A stretch of DNA of 64,000 nt from Gordionus sp. m RMFG-2023 (Eukaryota > Nematomorpha > Gordioida > Chordodea > Parachordodidae). The stretch covers positions 16,159,561 through 16,223,560 of the forward strand of contig NC_088775.1 of the NCBI RefSeq assembly GCF_954871325.1. Reading direction: 5' to 3'. The notes below the pieces were generated by a model, which saw nothing but the letters and a program-made list of their open reading frames with translations, was not told the DNA's origin and made no database searches. How positions within the stretch are numbered: position 1 is the stretch's first letter; each line of letters begins with the position of its first letter. Shown here piece after piece: positions 1-12,700 of this stretch. The translations under genes were made by a program, and so were the position numbers.

Positions 1-276
1 GAAAACAAAAAACACTATAAGATTTTCAATTTGTCATGGGTAGTGTTGTTAAAACGCCGCGAGTCGCGACCCCGACCCAAAGCTCGGGTCGTTTTATTCG
101 ACTCCGACTCAATGTTTGGGTCGTTTTTTTCGACTTCGACCCGAGTTCAAGCCGAAATAAACGACTTCGACCCAAAATATGGGTCGTTTTTTTCGACTCC
201 GACCCAAGTCCAAGCCGAAAAAAACGACCTCGACCCAAAATATGGGTCGTTTTTTACGACTCCGACTCAAAATTTG

Positions 277-560
277 GGTCGTATTTTTCGACTCAAATTT
301 GAAATTTGGGTCGTATTTTTCGACTTAAACTTGAAGTTTGGGTCATATTTTTCGACTCAAACTTGAAGTTTGGGTCGTATTTTTCGACTAAAACTTGAAG
401 TTTGGGTCGTATTTTTCGACTAAAACTTGAAGTTTGGGTCGTATTTTTCGACTAAAACTTGAAGTTTGGGTCGTATTTTTCGACTAAAACTTGAAGTTTG
501 GGTCGTATTTTTCGACTCAAACTTGAAGTTTGGGTCGTATTTTTCGACTCCAACTCAAAG
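277..560. repeat. ~32-bp tandem repeat in outer left arm
   Basis: About nine head-to-tail copies of a ~32-bp unit beginning GGGTCGTATTTTTCGACT and ending AACTTGAAGTTT. The flanking 41-276 block is built from related GGGTCG/CGACCC motifs in both orientations. Several open frames run through it in every register only because the repeat lacks stops; they are not genes. Confidence 0.9.
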
Positions 561-849
561 TTTGGGTCGTTTTTCTGACTCAGACTCAAACATCGGGTCG
601 TTTTATTCAATCCGACTCAAAATATGGATCTTTCTTTTTAAAGACGACTTAAAGTTAGGGTTGCTTTTTTTCACCCTTAACCCAATATCTAGATCATTTT
701 TTTTGACCAAAAGTCAAATAACATTTAGTATATATTAATATTATAGGCGGGAAAGTTACTTAAAACTTCTTTAAATTATAATGCTCTGGATTAACTATTC
801 ATCATAGTTATTTTTTAAAATTTTTAAGTGAAGATGCACCATAGAAAAG

Positions 850-2510
850 AGCCATTTGTTATGATGGTTATTTTTGAACTTTTTTAAATGAAATAGATGA
901 AAATATATATTCTAAACATGTTAAATTAAAAATTCAGTGAGGATGTATCATATATAGGTGACAATTGTCATAATCGCTATTTTTGAACTTTTTCAAATTT
1001 TTTTAAAGGAAATATCTAAAAATATATATTCTAAACATGTTAAATTAAAAATTCAGTGAGGATGTATCATAGATAGGTGACAATTGTCATAATCGCTATT
1101 TTTGAATTTTTTCAAATTTTTTTAAAGGAAATAGCTAAAAATATATATTCTAAACATGTTAAATTAAAAATTCAGTGAGGATGTATCATAGATAGGTGAC
1201 AATTGTCATAATCGTTATTTTTGAACTTTTTTCAATTTTTTTAAAGGAAATAGCTAAAAATATATATTCTAAACATGTTAAATTAAAAATTCAGTGAGGA
1301 TGTATCATATATAGGTGACAATTGTCATAATCGCTATTTTTGAATTTTTTCAAATTTTTTTAAAGGAAATATCTAAAAATATATATTCTAAACATGTTAA
1401 ATTAAAAATTCAGTGAGGATGTATCATATATAGGTGACAATTGTCATAATCGCTATTTTTGAACTTTTTCAAATTTTTTTAAAGGAAATATCTAAAAATA
1501 TATATTCTAAACATGTTAAATTAAAAATTCAGTGAGGATGTATCATAGATAGGTGACAATTGTCATAATCGCTATTTTTGAATTTTTTCAAATTTTTTTA
1601 AAGGAAATAGCTAAAAATATATATTCTAAACATGTTAAATTAAAAATTCAGTGATGATGTATCATATATAGGTGACAATTGTCATAATCGCTATTTTTGA
1701 ATTTTTTCAAATTTTTTTAAAGGAAATAGCTAAAAATATATATTCTAAACATGTTAAATTAAAAATTCAGTGAGGAAGTATCATATATAGGTGACAATTG
1801 TCATAATCGCTATTTTTGAACTTTTTCAAATTTTTTTAAAGGAAATAGCTAAAAATATATATTCTAAACATGTTAAATTAAAAATTCAGTGAGGATGTAT
1901 CATAGATAGGTGACAATTGTCATAATCGCTATTTTTGAATTTTTTCAAATTTTTTTAAATAAAATAGCTAAAAATATATATTCTAAACATGTTAAATTAA
2001 AAATTCAGTGATGATGTATCATATATAGGTGACAATTGTCATAATCGCTATTTTTGAATTTTTTTAAATTTTTTTAAAGGAAATAGCTAAAAATATATAT
2101 TCTAAACATGTTAAATTAAAAATTCAGTGAGGAAGTATCATATATAGGTGACAATTGTCATAATCGCTATTTTTGAACTTTTTCAAATTTTTTTAAAGGA
2201 AATAGCTAAAAATATATATTCTAAACATGTTAAATTAAAAATTCAGTGAGGATGTATCATAGATAGGTGACAATTGTCATAATCGTTATTTTTGAACTTT
2301 TTCAAATTTTTTTAAAGGAAATAGCTAAAAATATATATTCTAAACATGTTAAATTAAAAATTCAGTGAGGATGTATCATAGATAGGTGACAATTGTCATA
2401 ATCGTTATTTTTGAACTTTTCTCAATTATTTTAAAGGAAATAGCTAAAAATATATATCCTAAACATGTTAAATTAAAACATCAGTGAGGATGTATCATAG
2501 ATAAGGGACA
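850..2510. repeat. 119-bp satellite array, left arm (~13-14 units)
   Basis: The landmark TCTAAACATG recurs at 911, 1030, 1149, 1268, 1387 and so on to about 2457, giving a 119-bp period. Every full unit carries the perfect palindrome GACAATTGTC followed by ATAATCG. Variant units (GAGGATG, GATGATG, GAGGAAG after TTCAGT) recur in blocks, suggesting multi-unit duplications. Confidence 0.95.
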
Positions 2511-3386
2511 AAAAATGGTTATTATATATACGAGTAGTAAGGTACATAATATTTTTAAGTGATAAAATGAGATGCTAATATATTTCTTGTAATTTTAATT
2601 TATAATAAAATTCTTAAATCTTTGAAGTTACTAGTTAGGATAAAAGTTACTTGGCACATCATACAATGATATTTATACCTTGTTTTTTTTTTCGAGAATA
2701 AATTTTATGCGATATCTCATGAAGGAAATTACATACCATTGTACAGAGAAATAACTTTGTATATATTATCTGCACCAATATCTTTTATATCAATCTCTAT
2801 CGGTGACATTTTAAATTATATTGGAAACTAGATTGTGTAGATTTCTAAATATTAATTTAAAGGATTAAGATTTTAGAATTAATTATAAATATATCTTAAT
2901 AATTTTTATATTGCATTTATTATTTAAAATCTCTCGTTTTAAGCCTATTTAGCAAGAAAAATATTGACTAATCCTGAAATTACGATAATAGATATCTATA
3001 CCTTTATATAATCTATGAGAAAAATTGCTCTCATAATATTCTTCTTAATAAAATAGTGAATAATTAACGCCTGAAAAAAAGTATAGCGCTTTATAACATG
3101 GTTCAAAGTTAATCCCAGTATCAATTTTAATGTGTAATTTTTCTCAAGTGTTCAAAATTCTAAATCTTAATATCAAAAACTATTTTAGTTATCAATTTAA
3201 AGTCAAATAATATTAAAACACTAATATTCTACAGTATTCATAAAAAACAACAGCCTGAAATAAGAATACTAAGCTCAAAACATCTTAAATATTTGATACA
3301 TTTATAGTTTAAATATTTTTATTTAAATTATATATATTTATTAATGTACAAAAAATTTAATTTAACAATATATATAGATATAAAAA

Positions 3387-3592
3387 TTATGTATAAAATT
3401 TATTATTCATGATATTGATATCCCATGAATTTAAACATAAACACTGTTTAAGTGTTTCGGAGGCCATGCGATTTCTTTTCTTTGTTACGGTGTCCACCCC
3501 TCTTGAGAAGACACGCTCGCTCTCAACGGATGTATTGCTGCGACAAAAAATCTTTAGCCATCATGAAAAGGTACGGAAAACGCTCAGAATTA
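3387..3592 (-). pseudogene. Inverted, broken copy of hAT transposase 3' exon
   Basis: Read on the minus strand this matches the end of transposase exon 5 (9438-9645), including the SERVFS region and the stop codon. Relative to the right-arm copy it lacks two bases just before the TACATCCGTTGAG stretch, which shifts the frame, and it is cut off at the inner end of the inverted repeat. It exists because the inverted repeat reaches into the coding exon, so it is antisense to the intact exon rather than an independent gene. Confidence 0.85.
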
Positions 3593-4103
3593 AAGTACGA
3601 CTTAAAAAAACTCGACTTAACACTACATTTATGAAAAATATAGCTCGCCTAAATTATTAAATTATATTTAAAAAAATTCATATTTTAATTGAAAAATGCA
3701 TCCGGAATCGCAAATACTTATTTAAAAAATTTATTGTTTTATTAGTTTAAAAATTCCATATGGAAGTGAAGTGACTATTTAAATTCTAAAATTATAAAAG
3801 ATATTTTATTTTACTTTTAGTGGTGCCAGCTAGACGGCAAATTTGTTGAGATTTTTTCTTTTCTTCATTGTTAGGGATAGGGATATGATTAATAATCATT
3901 TTTTTTAACTTTCCAAATTTTTTTTAACTTTCCAAATTTTTTTTTATTATTTTTAGGGGTATAAATCTAAATTTTTTTATTTTATTCATTTTTTGTTTTT
4001 AAAATTATAATTTAATATTATTAACATAAATTTTATTAATAAAAGTTGTCCAATTTAAATCATTTCTTAAATATTATTTTTATATAAAACTTTTCTTAGT
4101 GTG

Positions 4104-7100
4104 ATGTCACAAAGTTCAAGTTCTACGCCATCAAGGTCAACTCAAGATGATAGAGAAAATCAAGTAAATCAATAACCATAAACCTTTATGATATTATTTC
4201 GATTTTATGCAATTATAACCTTTATTTTAATATATTTATAATTTTAGTTGGAGCCTTTTTCGGATTCACTAATAGAACAGGATTTAAATTCTTCTGCGAT
4301 TAATAGTAGTTTCAATATTAAATCAAATTATAATTATAGTCCAAATAAATCACACAAAAAATGCAATCATTGCGAAAAAATATATCGTTCCACTACCGCT
4401 ACAAGTTTAATAAATTTTTGTTTTTATATAGTTACATTAAATTAAATTTTCAAATTTAAAAAGAAATTATTCCTTATGATGGCAGTAATGTTTTTTAATA
4501 TTTAAAAAAACATAAAATATTTCGGGGTTTTTAGGATTTTAATGTTGGTCTAGAATTGTTTTGTTTTCCTCCAGTTTTTAAATATTTTTAAGCTAAAAGT
4601 GGATAATAACTTATTTATTTTCAATATATAAAAAAATAAAAACTAAATTAAAAAAATTTTAATTTTTATGACGGTACAGCTCTGTCAATTTTGCGATATT
4701 TGCTTATAAAGATTTAATTATTACTTCATAATGGCCTATTTTATCTTATTTAAGTGCTAAATTTACCTATCTTTTTATTTTTTACTCTAATTTTTTATTA
4801 TTTTAAACCTAATTAAAATATAGAAAATATATTCAATATATAAACCTGGCTATATTTTTCAAAAAAGGTAATAATTTATACTTAATATTAATTATTTAGA
4901 ATATTAAGTTAGGTTACTATTTTTTTGGAGGGGCTCATTATTATGTTGTTCAAACGTCGCGACCCCGACCCAGAGTTTGGGTCGTTTTTTTGACTCGGAC
5001 TTCTTTTTATATTGAATGTTATTTTTTTAAATGTTTTTTATGTTATTTTTTTTTGATATATTATTGTTCTTTTGTGATTGGTTAATTTATTTTATTTTTA
5101 AAATAATATACATATATTTTTTTATTTAGGATATTTTTAAATAATATTTTTATAAATTTTATATCAATATAAATACAGTTCTATTTATAATAAATTTTTA
5201 TAGCTAATAATAGGTATTACAAATATTTAATTTACAATATACGGCTAGCCCGGCCCGGATTTTTTTAAAATATATTATATTTATAATAGATTTTTAGCTA
5301 ATAAAAGCGATTTAAAATATTTAATTTGATATATATGGCCGGCCCTGTTCGGATATTTTTTTATAAATAATTTTAGGCCCAGCCCGGTGGTATATATAAA
5401 AAAATTAAAATACGATCTAGCCCTCTGATATATTTTATTTATTAATTTCTGATTGTAACTTAGCTTATTAACAACAAAATAGGTATTAATTCTTAGTATT
5501 ATTTAATACTTCTTTGTAGGGTCATTGTCAAATCAATCACTTTTCGGCCGACCCCTTTCGATTTCTTAAAAATGGCCAAATTAGGATTTTAGCAAAATAA
5601 TAAGTAAGCCTCGAGATTTGGTAAAATAAAAACCTATCTGTCATCTATAAAATCTCCATGATTACATAATATTATTCAGGTCTTTTTAAAAATCGATCAA
5701 ATCGGGCTTAACATTAATGATAGGCAATATATCAGTATTAAAATTTTTATTAGTTAGTGCATTATGCATCAACATTCAAATGTTTGAATAATCGAAAGGA
5801 GGCAGGGTTTAGAATATAGTTTCTTTTGATTTATTTAATAATATATATGTCGTATTGGGGAATCATGTGGGATTCGGAATCCCAACGTGGGGATTCAAGA
5901 TCTTGAATCCCCACGTTTTATTCGGGATCTTTTTTTTTAAATATTTTTAAAAAAAATATTTAAAAAATATTCCGAATCCCCATGCTCTTTTTTGCGGCTG
6001 GCACCATATAATTAAAAAACCAAAATAAGGGATTTAATAAGAGAATTTTTAAAAAAAGTAAATAGTATAAAATTAAGAAATATAATGAATGAAAAGGGAT
6101 GAGGTTAAGGCTTTTTTGTTTTAAAAAATATATTTACAAAAAATCCGAATTATTGCAACATTTAAGCAGGGACCCGAACCGTTATTTATAACGGTTCAGT
6201 TTGGTTACGGTTCAGTATATAAAAAATTATAATAGTTACGTTTTGGTTACGGTGCTTGAGAAGGAATTTATATAAAGGTTCCGTTCGGTTCAGCTAATTA
6301 TAAAGGTTCATTACGGTTAGAAATTTTTTTTTATTGAAGCAACACCATCTTTTAATTTATTTTTATTATAAGCATTTATGAATTATATATAAAAAAAATA
6401 TATAAGATTCAAAATAACTCATTTTTAAATATTTATTTGAACATATAAGCTATATATTTTCAAGTATAAATAGATTCCTTTTTGTTCGTAGTGACGATAA
6501 CACAAAAAGCCCTTTCTACAGAAATTTGTGTTGCTGGAACCTCCTGGTTCAGATATTTATAACAAAAATAAATTTTTTTTAAAAAAATATTTAAGGGGAT
6601 TCGGAATCTTTTTTTTAAAAAAACAATTAAATTATATTTTCACCAGAAAATTTTATTTTTTAGAGATAATTAATATTGTATTACTTTTATGCTTTAAATC
6701 ATTAAATACTCGAAGGCAATATTTTGTTTCACGCCCGAAAATTCACGGTGTTTTTAAATATTTCAAAACTTTAATGCTATAATTTTTTCACTTTATTGAA
6801 TTTATTTTATTTATTTCTTTAATTCCATAATCCATAATAACAAAAAATAAATACATATTATAAATCCAAATTTTTACTTAGAAAAAGAAGAATGTCTATT
6901 TTTTTTATTTCAATTGTGTACGCCTTTCCTCTAATAGGCGATTGGCTACAGAAAAATAGCCTTTCACTAGAAACAGAATTTGCCTGGGCTGACAAAATTT
7001 TACCCTCTAATTTTCTCAAAAAAGGAAATAAATTTTCCTGCTTCCAAAACTTCTAAATATTGCCATTGTTATTTGTTTTATTTTTTAAAATTTTATTTTG

Positions 7101-9645
7101 ATAATATTGATATTGTTATAATTTAAAAAAATATGATAAAACACTAAAATATTAAAACTATATAAAAATATGTAAAAAAAAAATATAAAAACTAAATAAA
7201 AATATATATTGGTCCTTAGCTTTTTTTAAAAAAAAACATTTTGATAATCTCAACTTAAAATTTGTTCGTTGTTATAAATAATTAAGTTTTAACAATCTCT
7301 AAATGAGTCTGACCTTATTTGTCTCAACCTAAAGATACATAGTATTTTTCCTTATTCATATTTGATATTTTAGAACGGCTAACTCAATATTACATCCAGA
7401 AAAATAAACCATTATAATTTTTTATATACTGAACCGTTATAAATGTTTGGATCCCTGCTTAAATGTTCAATGAAATGCCATATTGCATTGAATAATTGTT
7501 GCAATAATTCGGATTTTTTATAAATATATTTTTTAATATTTTCTAAAACAAAAATGTCTTAACCTCATCCCTTTTCATTCATTATATGCCTTAATTTTAT
7601 ACTATTTACTTTTTTTTAAATTCCCTTTTTAAATCCCTTATTTTGGCCTTTTAATTATGTGGTGCCAGCCGTAAAAAAGAGAAGAAAAAGTAATTATATT
7701 ATTTTATTTTTTATTCATGGGGATTCGGAATATTTTTTAAATATTTTAATAAAAATATTTAAACAAAAAGATCCCGAATAAAACGTGGGGATTCAAGATC
7801 TTGAATCCCAACGTTGGGATTCCGAATCTCACATGATTCCATATCCCAAATACGACATATATAATATATATAATTTATTTAATAATATATATAATTTATT
7901 TTAGCCAATTTGCGCAAACATCTTCTAACCAAACATCCTGAAGTAATCAATGATTCGCACCTTTGCCTGATTCTATTATAGGGGCAAGAAAACTTACAAC
8001 AGACGATAATTTTCATTTAAATAAATTAATACTCAAATATATCATCAATGAAAATATTTCATTTAGAACGTATGATAGTAAAAATTTTAAAGACATCTTT
8101 ACATATTTAAACAAAACCTCCAAAGTTTGGTGCAGGCAAACTGCTATGAAATATTTAAACAATATATATAACGAGGCTAAAACAAATATTATGAATTCCT
8201 TCCATAATTATAAAAATAAGATGGCAATAACAACAGACATATGGACCAGCAATAATTTAATAAGTTATTGCGCCATAACGGTCCATTATATAAATGATAA
8301 ATGGAATATAACTAATGCCTTATTATCAATTACGGAATTTGCCCACCCTCACACGGGTGAAGATATTAAAGAATTATTATTATCAATAATGACAGAGTAC
8401 AAAATAATAGATAAAATATCATCCATTACCCATGATAATGGATCGAACATGCTTTCGGCGGGAAAGCTCATAATTCCTTTAATTCGTGAGACATATAACC
8501 AAAATTTTAACACAATTAGATGTCTTGCCCACATTATTAATTTGATTGTACAAGAAGGACTGCCAACAATCTCAACAGATTTAGAAAAAGTTGAAATGTT
8601 GGTGAAAAAAATTCATAAAAGTCCTTCCTTGATGCAGGATTTTGTTGATATTTGTAATTGCAAAATTCCATTAGATGTGTCAACTAGGTGGAATTCAAAG
8701 TATCTCATGCTTAGTAAAATTAATAAGGTATTAATATTAATATTTAATTTTTTTACTGTTTGATTTATAGAATTTAGAAACTATTGTTAAAATGGGGAAA
8801 AGATGTATCAATGAAAATTTTTACATTAATACAGATGAGAGTAGAATGTTAAAAGATATAGAGGATTTTTTATATCCTTTTTATAAAATAACGTGCGAGA
8901 TAAGTACGAATACATCTACAATAGGGATGTATGCACTATATTTAGATACGATTCAAATATTACTGGTAACAAGTATTGAAACCAGTAATAATAATGTTAT
9001 AGTAGAATCGTCTAGATCTATGTTGGCTAAATGCCAAAAATATATCAATATTATGGACAATTTCGAAATATATGTGTGTAGTTTTCTTGATCCACGTATC
9101 AAGAAAACATTCATACCTTTATGGATAAACAAAGAATGTTATTATGAAAAATTGATTGCTTTATATGGTAAATACCGGTGTAATATATCGCCAGAAATAT
9201 CAGAAAAAGACGATAATTGTGAAATGATGTCAATAACTATCTTAAATAGTCTGAGAAGGTATATATTTAATATTCTATAACTATTTTAAATTTTCTCAAA
9301 GTTGATATATTTAATTTTAATAATTTATTTTATATTTTTAGGAAAGCCTCGTTAGTTCCAATGGTGAACGAGATCGCCGAATACCTAGCTGATCCAGTAG
9401 TCTCAGCAACGACTACAGTGTTGGATTGGTGGAGCTGTAATTCTGAGCGTTTTCCGTACCTTTGCATGATGGCTAAAGATTTTTTGTCGCAGCAAAGTAC
9501 ATCCGTTGAGAGCGAGCGTGTCTTCTCAAGAGGGGTGGACACCGTAACAAAGAAAAGAAATCGCATGGCCTCCGAAACACTTAAACAGTGTTTATGTTTA
9601 AATTCATGGGATATCAATATCATGAATAATAAATTTTATACATAA
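4104..9645 (+). CDS. hAT transposase, five exons, one frame break
   Basis: Exons inferred from GT-AG sites and frame: 4104-4163, 4248-4404, 7905-8727, 8771-9258, 9342-9645; about 610 residues, normal for the family. Seen: a Ser/Thr-rich start; a BED zinc finger whose CNHC half ends exon 2 and whose RKHLLTKH half opens exon 3, the split codon joining in phase across a 3.5-kb intron; an RNase-H-like core with DIWTS (first Asp), HDNGSN (second Asp), CLAHIINL and RWNSKY; and a C-terminal hAT dimerisation domain with SVESERVFS, which carries the catalytic Glu, ending TAA at 9643-9645. Known: hAT enzymes cut at TIRs and leave 8-bp duplications, as here. Odd: reading from intron 2, the frame meets TAG at 7979-7981, whereas the core is open in another frame, so 7943-7980 holds a one-base slip. 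The last exon lies inside the inverted repeat. Confidence 0.88.
4941..5003. repeat. Fragment related to the giant hAT terminus
   Basis: ATGTTGTTCAAACGTCGCG followed by ACCCCGACCCAGAGTTTGGG closely resembles the first ~60 bases of the giant element (41-100). It is a solo terminal scrap inside the transposase intron, either from another copy or from an internal rearrangement. No partner end is visible. Confidence 0.6.
5228..5430. mobile_element. GC-rich hAT-like MITE relic (GGCCCGG family)
   Basis: Short GC islands (CTAGCCCGGCCCGGAT, GGCCGGCCCTG, GGCCCAGCCCGGTGG) separated by AT-rich stretches, the same architecture as the well-bounded element at 21102-21416. Termini are not clear. Confidence 0.5.
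5849..7859. mobile_element. Nested element with ~0.4-kb inverted repeats, class unknown
   Basis: Outer ends read GTCGTATTGGGGAATCATG on the left and the mirrored form ending AATACGACATAT on the right. The inverted arms run about 5849-6235 and 7410-7859 and share blocks such as GGATTCAAGATCTTGAATCC, GGTGCCAGCC/GGCTGGCACC and AAGCAGGGACCCGAACCG. An AT-rich duplication (ATTTATTTAATAATATATA) flanks both sides but is low complexity, so the target-site call is uncertain. The interior (6250-7410) has no recognisable coding sequence. A 200-bp element at 55466-55655 shares the terminal GTCGTATTGG...ATGGAATC motif. Confidence 0.65.
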
Positions 9646-10629
9646 TTTTTATATCTATATATATTGTTAAATTAAATTTTTTGTACATTAATAAATATAT
9701 ATAATTTAAATAAAAATATTTAAACTATAAATGTATCAAATATTTAAGATGTTTTGAGCTTACTATTCTTGTTTCAGGCTGTTGTTTTTTATGAATACTG
9801 TAGAATATTAGTGTTTTAATATTATTTGACTTTAAATTGATAACTAAAATAGTTTTTGATATTAAGATTTAGAATTTTGAACACTTGAGAAAAATTACAC
9901 ATTAAAATTGATACTGGGATTAACTTTGAACCATGTTATAAAGCGCTATACTTTTTTTCAGGCGTTAATTATTCACTATTTTATTAAGAAGAATATTATG
10001 AGAGCAATTTTTCTCATAGATTATATAAAGGTATAGATATCTATTATCGTAATTTCAGGATTAGTCAATATTTTTCTTGCTAAATAGGCTTAAAACGAGA
10101 GATTTTAAATATTAAATGCATATAAAAATTATTAAGATATATTTATAATTAATTCTAAAATCTTAATCCTTTAAATTAATATTTAGAAATCTACACAATC
10201 TAGTTTCCAATATAATTTAAAATGTCATCGATAGAGATTGATATAAAAGATATTGGTGCAGATAATTTATACAAAGTTATTTCTCTGTACAATGATATGT
10301 AATTTCCTTCATGAGATATCGCATAAAATTTATTCTCGAAAAAAAAACAAGGTATAAATATCATTGTAAGATGTGCCAAGTAAATTTTATCCTAACTAGA
10401 AACTTCAAAGAGGAAATATTTTAATATCCTTAAACTTAAAAATATAATATGAATAAAACATAGATGAGTTTATGTGATAGTTGATTTTCTGACCCAGTCT
10501 ATGACAATAACATATTTAAGAATTTTTTTATAAATTAAAATTACAAGAAATATATTAGCATCTCATTTTATCACTCAAAAATTATTATGTACCTTACTAC
10601 TCGTATATATAATAACATTTTTTGTCCCT

Positions 10630-12700
10630 TATCTATGATACATCCTCACTGATATTTTAATTTAACATGTTTAGGATATATATCTTTAGTTATTTGCTTT
10701 AAAAAAATTGGAAAAAGTTTAAAAATAACGATTATGACAATTGTCACGTATCTATGATACATCCTCACTTAATTTTTAATTTAACATGTTTAGAATATAT
10801 ATTTTTAGCTATTTTCTTTAAAAAATGTTAAAAATAGCGATTATGAAAATTGTCACCTATCTATGATACATCCTAACTTAATTTTTAATTTAACATGTTT
10901 AGAATATATATTTTTAGCTATTTTCTTTAAAAAATGTTAAAAATAGCGATTATGAAAATTGTCACCTATCTATGATACATCCTCTTAAATTTTTAATTTA
11001 ACATGTTTAGAATATATATTTTTAGCTATTTCCTTTAAAAAAATTTGAAAAAGTTCAAAAATAGCGATTATGACAATTGTCACCTATATGATACATCCTC
11101 ACTGAATTTTTAATTTAACATGTTTAGAATATATATTTTTAGCTATTTCCTTTAAAAAAATTTGAAATAATTCAAAAATAGCGATTATGACAATTGTCAC
11201 CTATCTATGATACATCATCACTGAATTTTTAATTTAACATGTTTAAAATATATAATTTTAGCTATTTCCTTTAAAAAAATTTGAAAAAGTTCAAAAATAG
11301 CGATTATGACAATTGTCACCTATCTATGATATATCTTCACTGAATTTTTAATTTAACATGTTTAGAATATATATTTTTAGATATTTCCTTTAAAAAAATT
11401 TGAAAAATTTCAAAAATAGCGATTATGACAATTGTCACCTATCTATGATACATCATCACTGAATTTTTAATTAAACATGTTTAAAATATATAATTTTAGC
11501 TATTTCCTTTAAAAAAATTTGAAAAAGTTCAAAAATAGCGATTATGACAATTGTCACCTATCTATGATACATCATCACTGAATTTTTATTTTACATGTTT
11601 AGAATATATAATTTTAGCTATTTCCTTTAAAAAAATTTGAAAAAATTCAAAAATAGCGATTATGACAATTGTCACCTATCTATGATACATCATCACTGAA
11701 TTTTTAATTAAACATGTTTAAAATATATAATTTTAGCTATTTCCTTTAAAAAAATTTGAAAAAGTTCAAAAATAGCGATTATGACAATTGTCACCTATCT
11801 ATGATACATCATCACTGAATTTTTATTTTACATGTTTAGAATATATAATTTTAGCTATTTCCTTTAAAAAAATTTGAAAAAGTTCAAAAATAGCGATTAT
11901 GACAATTGTCACCTATCTATGATACATCATCACTGAATTTTTATTTTACATGTTTAGAATATATAATTTTAGCTATTTCCTTTAAAAAAATTTGAAAAAG
12001 TTCAAAAATAGCGATTATGACAATTGTCACCTATCTATGATACATCATCACTGAATTTTTATTTTACATGTTTAGAATATATAATTTTAGCTATTTCCTT
12101 TAAAAAAATTTGAAAAAGTTCAAAAATAGCGATTATGACAATTGTCACCTATCTATGATACATCATCACTGAATTTTTATTTTACATGTTTAGAATATAT
12201 AATTTTAGCTATTTCCTTTAAAAAAATTGAAAAAAGTTCAAAAATAACGATTATGACAATTGTCTATGATACATCCTCACTGAATTTTTAATTCAACATG
12301 TTTAGAATATATATTTTTAGCTATTTCCTTTAAAAAAATTTGAAAAAGTTCAAAAATAGCGATATGACAATTGTCACCTATCTATGATACATCCTCTCAA
12401 ATTTTAAATTTAACATGTTTAGAATATATATTTTTAGCTATTTGCTTTAAAAATTTGAAAAAAGTTCAAAAATAACGATTATGACAATTGTCACCTATCT
12501 ATGATACATCCTCACTGAATTTTTAATTCAACATGTTTAGAATATATATTTTTAGCAATTTGCTTTAAAAAAACTCAAAAAAGTTCAAAAATGGCGATTA
12601 TGACAATTGTCACTTATCTATGGTACATCTTCACTGAAATTTTGATTTAACATGTCTACAATATATATTTTCATCTATTTCATTTAAAAAAGTTCAAAAA
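10630..12700. repeat. 119-bp satellite array, right arm (~17 units)
   Basis: Reverse complement of the left array. The ATTGTCAC landmark appears about 17 times, most units keeping the GACAATTGTC palindrome. Units between about 11520 and 12240 are nearly identical and share private changes (CATCATCACTGAA, TTTTTATTTTACATG), so this block expanded after the two arms separated. Confidence 0.93.

Larger units (their letters stand above)
41..3592. repeat. Left long terminal inverted repeat of giant hAT
   Basis: The arm is the reverse complement of 9438-13538. From outside inwards it holds a GACCC/GGGTC-rich block with a ~32-bp tandem repeat, a 119-bp tandem array (850-2510), about 900 bp of single-copy AT-rich DNA, and an inverted copy of the last part of transposase exon 5. 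Homology to the right arm ends at about 3592, within the sequence CGCTCAGAATTA. Confidence 0.9.
4405..7904 (+). other. 3.5-kb intron 2 of the hAT transposase, filled with insertions
   Basis: The donor GTTTAATAA (4405) and acceptor TTATTTTAG (ending 7904) join ...ACA-A to CC-AAT... so that the BED finger reads through in frame. The intron holds a scrap of giant-hAT terminus (4941-5003), a GC-rich hAT-like MITE relic (5228-5430) and a nested inverted-repeat element (5849-7859). The short open frame at 6528-6782 shows no recognisable motif and is probably noise. Confidence 0.75.

Noticed and set aside
26-738. Several overlapping open frames on both strands (31-366, 36-302, 466-738, 26-238)
   Set aside because: They are translations of the GGGTCG/32-bp tandem arrays in the TIR, open in many registers, and are mirrored at 12833-13543.
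850-2510. CRISPR-like array of regular repeats
   Set aside because: Units are contiguous 119-bp tandem repeats with no unique spacers, mirrored in an inverted arm of a eukaryotic transposon.
3409-3660. Plus-strand open frames at 3409-3660 and 3452-3634 as genes
   Set aside because: They are antisense to the inverted transposase exon copy; the matching shadow occurs at 9330-9623.
7943-7981. 39-bp intron in hAT exon 3 (GTAATC...TATAG)
   Set aside because: Removing it does not bring the two frames together, so a simple frameshift is the better reading.
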